The notes under the pieces are model-generated. The model had not been told where the DNA came from. It made no database searches and saw nothing but the letters and a program-made list of their open reading frames with translations. Below are positions 54,701 through 64,000 of a stretch of 64,000 nt of DNA, one piece after another. The stretch is from Theocolax elegans (lineage: Eukaryota > Arthropoda > Insecta > Hymenoptera > Cerocephalidae). The position numbers and the translations under genes were made by a program. Location: assembly GCA_026168455.1 (NCBI GenBank), contig CM047429.1, positions 9,513,125 to 9,577,124 of the forward strand, given 5' to 3'. Numbering within the stretch: the first letter of the stretch is position 1; the number at the start of each line of letters is the position of its first letter.

Positions 54701-57700
54701 GTACCTCGGAATTCCCAAAAGATCCAGGAAATCCCGTAATTGGTAGATCATCCCGAATTTCCTCAGATATTCCCGAAATATCCAGGAAATACCATAATTA
54801 GTGGAGTCTTTCAGAAATATTTCAGAAATTCCCGAAATATCCAAGAAATCCCGTAATTAGTAGTCATCCCGAATTTTTCCAGAAATTCCCGAAATATCCT
54901 GGAAATCCCGTAATTAGTGGAGTCTTTCTGAAATATTTCAGAAATTCTCGAAATATACAGGAAATACCTTATTTAGTAGATTTATCCAGAAATACCTGAG
55001 AAATTCCCGAAAGATCCAGGAAATTCCGTAATTATTAGTCATCCCGAATTTTTTCAGAAAGTCCCGAAATTTCCAGAAAACCCGTTATTATTGGTGTTAT
55101 CGCGAATTTACTCAGAAATTTCCGAAATATCCAGGAAATCCCGTAATTAGTAGAGTTATCCAAAAATACCACAGAAATTCTCGAAATATCCAGGAAATAC
55201 CATAATTAGTGGAGTTTTTTTTGATATACCTCAGCAATTACCGAAAGATCCAGGAAGTCCCTTAATTTGTAAAGTTATCCGGAAATTCCTCAGAAATTCC
55301 CGAAATATCCAGGAAATCCCGTAATTAGTGGAGTCTTTCTGAAATATTTCAGAAATTCCCGAAATATCAAGGAAATCCCGTAATTAGTAGTCATCCTAAG
55401 CGGACGTCTTTCTGAAATATTTCAGAAATTCCCAAAATATCAGGAAATCCTTATTTAAGTAGAGTTATCCAGAAATACCTCAGAAATTCCCGAAATATCG
55501 GGGAAATTCCTTTATTATTGGTGTTATCCCGAATTTCCCCAGAAATTCCCGAAAGATCCAGGAAATCCCGTAATTGGTAGATTCATCCCGAATTTCCTCA
55601 GATATTCCCGAAATATCCAGGAAATACCATAAATAGTGGAGTCTTTCTGAAATATTTCAGAAATTCCCGAAATATCCAGGAAATCCCTTATTTAGTAGAG
55701 TTATCCAGAATACCTCAGAAATTCCCGAAATATCCAGGAAATTCCGTTATTATTGGTCTTATCCCGAATTTCCCAGAAATTCCCGAAAGATCCAGGAAAT
55801 CCCCTAATTGGTAGAGTCATCACGAATTTCCTCAGATATTCCCGAAATATCAAGGAAATCCCGTAATTAGTAGCGTCATTCTAAAAAATCTCATAAATTC
55901 CCGAAATATCATGGAAATCCCGTAATTAGTAGCGTCATTCCACACTATCTCAGAAATTCCCGAAATATCCTGGAAATCCCGTAATTAGTAGAGTTATCCA
56001 GAAACACCTCAGAAATTCCCGAAATATCCAGGATATCCCTTATTTTTGTAGAGTTTTCCAAAATACCACAGAAATTCCTGAAATATCCAGGAAATACCAT
56101 AATTAGTAGCGTCATCCCGAAATACCTCAGAAATTCTCGAAATATCCAGGAAATCCCGTAATTAGTGGAGTCTTTCTGAAATATTTCAGAAATTCCCGAA
56201 TATACAGGAAATTCCGTATTTAGTAGATTCATTCCGAATTTCCACAGAAATTCGCGTAATATCAATGAAATCCCGGTAATTGTTAGATTCATCCCGAATT
56301 TACTCAGATATTCCGAAATATCCAGGAAATACCATAATTAGTGGAGTCTTTCTGAAATATTTCAGAAATTCCCGAAATATCCAGGAAATCCCTTATCTAG
56401 TAGCGTTATCCAGAAATACCTCAGAAATTCCCAAATATCCAGGACATTCCGTTATTATTGGTGTTACCCCGAATTTCCTCAGAAATTCCCGAAAGATCCA
56501 GGAAATCCCGTAATTGGTAGAGTCATCACGAATTTCCTCAGATATTCCAGAAATATCAAGGAAATCCATAATTAGTAGAGTTATCCAGAAATACCTCAGA
56601 AATTCCCGAAATTTCCAGGAAATCCCTTAATTTGTAGAGTTATCCAGAAATACCTCAGAAATTCCCCAAATATCCAAAAAAATCCTTAATTTGTAGAGTT
56701 ATCCAAAAAATACTACAGAAATTCCCGAAATATTCAGGAAATACCATAATTAGTGGAGTCTTTCTGAAATATTTCAGAAATGCCCGAAATATCCAGGAAA
56801 TCCCTTAATTTGTAGAGTTATCCAGAAATACCTCAGAAATTCCCGAAAGATCCAGGAAATTCCGTAATTATTAGTCATCCCGAATTTTTTCAGAAAGTCC
56901 CGAAATTTCCAGAAAACCCGTTATTATTGGTGTTATCGCGAATTTACTCAGAAATTTCCGAAATATCCAGGAAATCCCGTAATTAGTAGAGTTATCCAAA
57001 AATACCACAGAAATTCTCGAAATATCCAGGAAATACCATAATTAGTGGAGTTTTTTTTGATATACCTCAGCAATTACCGAAAGATCCAGGAAATGCCTTA
57101 ATTTGTAAAGTTATCCAGAAATTCCTCAGAAATTCCCGAAATATCCAGGAAATACCATAAATAGTGGAGTCTTTCTGAAATATTTCAGAAATTCCCGAAA
57201 TATACAGGAAATTCCGCATTTAGTAGATTCATTCCGAATTTCCACAGAAATTTGCGTAATATCAAGGAAATCCCGTAATTGGTAGAATCATCCCGAAATA
57301 CCTCGGAATTCCCATTAGATTCAGGAAATCCCGTAATTGGTAGATTCATCCCGAATTTCCTCAGATATTCCCGAAATATCCAGGAAATACCATAAATAGT
57401 GGAGTCTTTCTGAAATATTTCAGAAATTCCCGAAATATCCAGGAAATCCCTTATTTAGTAGAGTTATCCAGAAATACCTCAGAAATTCCCGAAATATCCA
57501 GGAAATTCCGTTATTATTGGTCTTATCCCGAATTTCCCCAGAAATTCCCGAAAGATCCAGGAAATCCCCTAATTGGTAGAGTCATCACGAATTTCCTCAG
57601 ATATTCCCGAAATATCAAGGAAATCCCGTAATTAGTAGCGTCATTCTAAAAAATCTCATAAATTCCCGAAATATCATGGAAATCCCGTAATTAGTAGCGT

Positions 57701-60700
57701 CATTCCAAAATATCTCATAAATTCCCGAAATATCATGGAAATCCCGTAATTAGTAGCGTCATTGCACAATATCTCAGAAATTCCCGAAATATCCTGGAAA
57801 TCCCGTAATTAGTAGAGTTATCCAGAAACACCTCAGAAATTCCCGAAATATCCAGGATATCCCTTATTTTGTAGAGTTTTCCAAAAATACCACAGAAATT
57901 CCTGAAATATCCAGGAAATTCCATAATTAGTAGCGTCATCCCGAAATACCTCAGAAATTCTCGAAATATCCAGGAAATCCCTTAATTTGTAAAGTTATCC
58001 AGAAATTCCTCAGAAATTCCCGAAATATCCAGGAAATCCCGTAATTAGTGGAGTCATTCTGAAATATTTCAGAAATTCCCGAAATATACAGGAAATTCCG
58101 TATTTAGTAGATTCATTCCGAATTTCCACAGAAATTCGCGTAATATCAAGGAAATCCCGTAATTGTTAGATTCATCCCGAATTTACTCAGATATTCCCGA
58201 AATATCCAGGAAATACCATAATTAGTGGAGTCTTTCTGAAATATTTCAGAAATTCCCGAAATATCCAGGAAATCCCTTATCTAGTAGCGTTATCCAGAAA
58301 TACCTCAGAAATTCCCAAATATCCAGGAAATTCCGTTATTATTGGTGTTACCCCGAATTTCCTCAGAAATTCCCGAAAGATCCAGGAAATCCCGTAATTG
58401 GTAGAGTCATCACGAATTTCCTCAGATATTCCAGAAATATCAAGGAAATCCCATAATTAGTAGAGTTATCCTAAAAAATCTCATAAATTCCCGAAATATC
58501 ATGGAAATCCCGTAATTAGTAGCGTCATTCCACACTATCTCAGAAATTCCCGAAATATCCTGGAAATCCCGTAATTAGTAGAGTTATCCAGAAACACCTC
58601 AGAAATTCCCGAAATATCCAGGATATCCCTTATTTTGTAGAGTTTTCCAAAAATACCACAGAAATTCCTGAAATATCCAGGAAATACCATAATTAGTAGC
58701 GTCATCCCGAAATACCTCAGAAATTCTCGAAATATCCAGGAAATCCCGTAATTAGTGGAGTCTTTCTGAAATATTTCAGAAATTCCCGAAATATACAGGA
58801 AATTCCGTATTTAGTAGATTCATTCCGAATTTCCACAGAAATTCGCGTAATATCAATGAAATCCCGTAATTGTTAGATTCATCCCGAATTTACTCAGATA
58901 TTCCCGAAATATCCAGGAAATACCATAATTAGTGGAGTCTTTCTGAAATATTTCAGAAATTCCCGAAATATCCAGGAAATCCCTTATCTAGTAGCGTTAT
59001 CCAGAAATACCTCAGAAATTCCCAAATATCCAGGACATTCCGTTATTATTGGTGTTACCCCGAATTTCCTCAGAAATTCCCGAAAGATCCAGGAAATCCC
59101 GTAATTGGTAGAGTCATCACGAATTTCCTCAGATATTCCAGAAATATCAAGGAAATCCCATAATTAGTAGAGTTATCCAGAAATACCTCAGAAATTCCCG
59201 AAATTTCCAGGAAATCCCTTAATTTGTAGAGTTATCCAGAAATACCTCAGAAATTCCCAAATATCCAAAAAATCCCTTAATTTGTAGAGTTATCCAAAAA
59301 TACTACAGAAATTCCCGAAATATTCAGGAAATACCATAATTAGTGGAGTCTTTCTGAAATATTTCAGAAATTCCCGAAATATCCAGGAAATCCCTTAATT
59401 TGTAGAGTTATCCAGAAATACCTCAGAAATTCCCGAAATATCCAGGAAATCCCGTAATTAGTAGCGTCATCCCTAAATAAATCAGAAATTACCGAAATAT
59501 CCAGGAAATCCCGTAATTAGTAGAGTTATCCAAAAATACCACAGAAATTCTCGAAATATCCAGGAAATACCATAATTAGTGGAGTTTTTTTTTTATATAC
59601 CTCAGCAATTACCGAAAGATCCAGGAAATCCCTTAATTTGTAAAGTTATCTAGAAATTCCTCAGAAATTCCCGAAATATCCAGGAAATCCCGTAATTAGT
59701 GGAGTCTTTCTGAAATATTTCAGAAATTCCCGAAATATACAGGAAATCCCTTATTTAGTAGAGTTATCCAGAAATACCTCAGAAATTCCGAACTATCGAG
59801 GAAATCCTTTATTATGGTGTTATCCGAATTTCCCCAGAAATTCCGAAGATCCAGGAAATCCCGTAATGGTAGATTCATCCCGAATTTCCTCGATATTCCC
59901 GAAATATCCAGGAAATACCATAAATAGTGGAGTCTTTCTGAAATATTTCAGAAATTCCCGAAATATCCAGGAAATCCCTTATTTAGTAGAGTTATCCAGA
60001 AATACCTCAGAAATTCCGAAATATCAGGAAATTCCGTTATTATTGGTCTTATCCCGAATTTCCCAGAAATTCCCGAAAAGATCAGGAAATCCCCTAATTG
60101 GTAGAGTCATCACGAATTTCCTCAGATATTCCCGACAATATCAAGGAAATCCCGTAATTAGTAGCAAAAATACCACAGAAATTCCTGAAATATCCAGGAA
60201 ATACCATAATTAGTAGCGTCATCCCGAAATACCTCAGAAATTCTCGAAATATCCAGGAAATCCCTTAATTTTTTAAAGTTATCCAGAAATTCCTCAGAAA
60301 TTCCCGAAATATCCAGGAAATCCCGTAATTAGTGGAGTCTTTGTGAAATATTGCAGAAATTCCCGAAATATACAGGAAATTCCGTATTTAGTAGATTCAT
60401 TCCGAATTTCCACAGAAATTCGCGTAATATCAAGGAAATCCCGTAATTGTTAGATTCATCCCGAATTTACTCAGATATTCCCGAAATATCCAGGAAATCC
60501 CGTAATTAGTAGAGTTATCCAGAAACACCTCAGAAATTCCCAAAATATCCAGGATATCCCTTATTTTGTAGAGTTTTCCAAAAATACCACAAAAATTCCG
60601 AAATATCCAGAAATACCATAATTAGTAGCGTCATCCCGAAATACCTCAGAAATTCTCGAAATATCCAGGAAATCCCGTAATTAGTGGAGTCTTTCTGAAA

Positions 60701-63700
60701 TATTTCAGAAATTCCCGAAATATACAGGAAATTCCGTATTTAGTAGATTCATTCCGAATTTCCACAGAATTCGCGTAATATCAATGAAATCCCGTAATTG
60801 TTAGATTCATCCCGAATTTACTCAGATATTCCCGAAATATCCAGGAAATACCATAATTAGTGGAGTCTTTCTGAAATATTTCAGAAATTCCCGAAATATC
60901 CAGGAAATCCCTTATCTAGTAGCGTTATCCAGAAATACCTCAGAAATTCCCAAATATCCAGGAAATTCCGTTATTATTGGTGTTACCCCGAATTTCCTCA
61001 GAAATTCCCGAAAGATCCAGGAAATCCCGTAATTGGTAGAGTCATCACGAATTTCCTCAGATATTCCAGAAATATCAAGGAAATCCCATAATTAGTAGAG
61101 TTATCCAGAAATACCTCAGAAATTCCCGAAATTTCCAGGAAATCCCTTAATTTGTAGAGTTATCCAGAAATACCTCAGAAATTCCCCAAATATCCAAAAA
61201 ATCCCTTAATTTGTAGAGTTATCCAAAAATACTACAGAAATTCCCGAAATATTCAGGAAATACATAATTAGTGGAGTCTTTCTGAATATTTCAGAAATGC
61301 CCGAAATATCCAGGAATCCCTTAATTGTAGAGTTATCCAGAAATACCTCAGAAATTCCCGAAAGATCCAGGAAATTCCGTAATTATTAGTCATCCCGAAT
61401 TTTTTCAGAAAGTCCCGAAATTTCCAGAAAACCCGTTATTATTGGTGTTATCGCGAATTTACTCAGAAATTTCCGAAATATCCAGGAAATCCCGTAATTA
61501 GTAGAGTTATCCAAAAATACCACAGAAATTCTCGAAATATCCAGGAAATACCATAATTAGTGGAGTTTTTTTTGATATACCTCAGCAATTACCGAAAGAT
61601 CCAGGAAATGCCTTAATTTGTAAAGTTATCCAGAAATTCCTCAGAAATTCCCGAAATATCCAGGAAATACCATAAATAGTGGAGTCTTTCTGAAATATTT
61701 CAGAAATTCCCAAAATATCCAGGAAATCCCTTATTTAGTAGAGTTATCCAGAAATACCTCAGAAATTCCCGAAATATCGAGGAAATTCCTTTATTATTGG
61801 TGTTATCCCGAATTTCCCCAGAAATTCCCGAAAGATCCAGGAAATCCCGTAATTGGTAGATTCATCCCGAATTTCCTCAGATATTCCCGAAATATCCAGG
61901 AAATACCATAAATAGTGGAGTCTTTCTGAAATATTTCAGAAATTCCCGAAATATCCAGGAAATCCCTTATTTAGTAGAGTTATCCAGAAATACCTCAGAA
62001 ATTCCCGAAATATCCAGGAAATTCCGTTATTATTGGTCTTATCCCGAATTTCCCCAGAAATTCCCGAAAGATCCAGGAAATCCCCTAATTGGTAGAGTCA
62101 TCACGAATTTCCTCAGATATTCCCGAAATATCAAGGAAATCCCGTAATTAGTAGCGTCATTCTAAAAAATCTCATAAATTCCCGAAATATCATGGAAATC
62201 CCGTAATTAGTAGCGTCATTCCACACTATCTCAGAAATTCCCGAAATATCCTGGAAATCCCGTAATTAGTAGAGTTATCCAGAAACACCTCAGAAATTCC
62301 CGAAATATCCAGGATATCCCTTATTTTGTAGAGTTTTCCAAAAATACCACAGAAATTCCTGAAATATCCAGGAAATACCATAATTAGTAGCGTCATCCCG
62401 AAATACCTCAGAAATTCTCGAAATATCCAGGAAATCCCGTAATTAGTGGAGTCTTTCTGAAATATTTCAGAAATTCCCGAAATATACAGGAAATTCCGTA
62501 TTTAGTAGATTCATTCCGAATTTCCACAGAAATTCGCGTAATATCAATGAAATCCCGTAATTGTTAGATTCATCCCGAATTTACTCAGATATTCCCGAAT
62601 ATCCAGGAATACCATAATTAGTGGAGTCTTTCTGAAATATTTCAGAAATTCCCGAAATATCCAGGAAATCCCTTATCTAGTAGCGTTATCCAGAAATACC
62701 TCAGAAATTCCCAAATATCCAGGACATTCCGTTATTATTGGTGTTACCCCGAATTCCTCAGAAATTCCCGAAAGATCCAGGAAATCCCGTAATTGGTAGA
62801 GTCATCACGAATTTCCTCAGATATTCCAGAAATATCAAGGAAATCCCATAATTAGTAGAGTTATCCAGAAATACCTCAGAAATTCCCGAAATTTCCAGGA
62901 AATCCCTTAATTTGTAGAGTTATCCAGAAATACCTCAGAAATTCCCCAAATATCCAAAAAATCCCTTAATTTGTAGAGTTATCCAAAAATACTACAGAAA
63001 TTCCCGAAATATTCAGGAAATACCATAATTAGTGGAGTCTTTCTGAAATATTTCAGAAATGCCCGAAATATCCAGGAAATCCCTTAATTTGTAGAGTTAT
63101 CCAGAAATACCTCAGAAATTCCCGAAATATCCAGGAAATCCCGTAATTAGTAGCGTCATCCCTAAATAAATCAGAAATTTCCGAAATATCCAGGAAATCC
63201 CGTAATTAGTAGAGTTATCCAAAAATACCACAGAAATTCTCGAAATATCCAGGAAATACCATAATTAGTGGAGTTTTTTTTGATATACCTCAGCAATTAC
63301 CGAAAGATCCAGGAAATGCCTTAATTTGTAAAGTTATCTAGAAATTCCTCAGAAATTCCCGAAATATCCAGGAAATCCCGTAATTAGTGGAGTCTTTCTG
63401 AAATATTTCAGAAATTCCCGAAATATACAGGAAATTCCGTATTTAGTAGATTCATTCCGAATTTCCACAGAAATTTGCGTAATATCAAGGAAATCCCGTA
63501 ATTGGTAGAATCATCCCGAAATACCTCGGAATTCCCATAAGATCCAGGAAATCCCGTAATTGGTAGATTCATCCCGAATTTCCTCAGATATTCCCGAAAT
63601 GATCAGGAAATACCATAAATAGTGGAGTCTTTCTGAAATATTTCAGAAATTCCCGAAATATCCAGGAAATCCCTTATTTAGTAGAGTTATCCAGAAATAC

Positions 63701-64000
63701 CTCAGAAATTCCCGAAATGTCCAGGAAATTCCGTTATTATTGGTCTTATCCCGAATTTCCCCAGAAATTCCCGAAAGATCCAGGAAATCCCCTAATTGGT
63801 AGAGTCATCACGAATTTCCTCAGATATTCCCGAAATATCAAGGAAATCCCGTAATTAGTAGAGTTATCCAGAAATACCTCAGAAATTCCCGAAATATCCA
63901 GGATATCCCTTATTTTGTAGAGATTTCCAAAAATACCACAGAAATTCCTGAAATATCCAGGAAATACCATAATTAGTAGCGTCATCCCGAAATACCTCAG
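51766..64000. repeat. 59-bp satellite array with higher-order structure, runs off the window
   Basis: About 200 monomers of about 59 bp, with the core CCCGAAATATCCAGGAAATC followed by variable blocks such as CGTAATTAGTGGAGTC or TTATTTAGTAGAGTTATCC and ending CAGAAATTCCCG. One monomer class contains the 20-bp perfect palindrome TTTCTGAAATATTTCAGAAA. Higher-order copies recur, for example the GTCTTATCCCGAATTT segment at about 55755, 57520, 62037 and 63740 (spacings near 1.7-1.8 kb between neighbours). Short indels in some copies, such as around 54350 and 59800, may be assembly errors. Open frames with 'GYFRNF'-like repeats are artefacts of the array. Confidence 0.95.

Noticed and set aside
51766..64000. 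Long frames in the 59-bp satellite and regular spacing suggesting a CRISPR-like array
   Set aside because: No unique spacers, no cas genes, eukaryotic context; the frames exist because the repeat has few stop codons.

Overview
The window is eukaryotic, AT-rich, repeat-dominated DNA of the kind found in pericentromeric or other heterochromatin of an arthropod, most likely an insect. The evidence is a BEL/Pao element with a DUF5641-type integrase tail, Ty3/gypsy elements, non-LTR retrotransposon remnants, foldback elements and long satellite arrays. No single-copy host gene, tRNA, rRNA or CRISPR array could be supported. The species cannot be named from the sequence.

Layout. 1-2213: 3' end of a decayed Ty3/gypsy element and an LTR-like promoter carrying a 34-bp minisatellite. 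3661-6400: two broken non-LTR retrotransposon fragments, both on the minus strand. 6972-10985: a solo LTR, with an ACAT target duplication, split by a 3-kb foldback element (7250-10234). Each foldback arm holds 29-bp tandem repeats and a hammerhead-ribozyme fold. 12495-14180: a nearly perfect palindrome with about 760-bp arms. 14262-18880: a decayed minus-strand BEL/Pao element. 18885-20884: diverged direct repeats and a third hammerhead fold at 19385-19451.

20885-51530 is one hairpin satellite of about 214 bp per monomer. It was split at an ATAT site by a 15-kb plus-strand Ty3/gypsy element (LTRs 21836-22187 and 46596-46947). That element was in turn split in its leader, at an ACAT site, by a 10.1-kb minus-strand Ty3/gypsy element (LTRs 24587-25665 and 33597-34675, identical as far as I can see by eye). 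The inner element looks intact: tRNA-Lys-type PBS, gag, an A AAA AAC frameshift site with a hairpin, pol with PR-RT-RH-IN and two C-terminal AT-hooks, then a third ORF behind a splice-acceptor-like site. The outer element uses a tRNA-Leu-type PBS and a U UUA AAC frameshift site. Its pol has no recognisable integrase and ends in an OTU-like cysteine-protease domain, and its envelope gene survives only as a fragment.

51766-64000 is a 59-bp satellite with higher-order structure that runs off the window.

Most notable: three type III-topology hammerhead folds whose two loops can pair over 8-9 bp, with the pairing kept while the sequences differ; an integrase-less OTU-bearing gypsy element; and two textbook -1 frameshift signals in nested elements.
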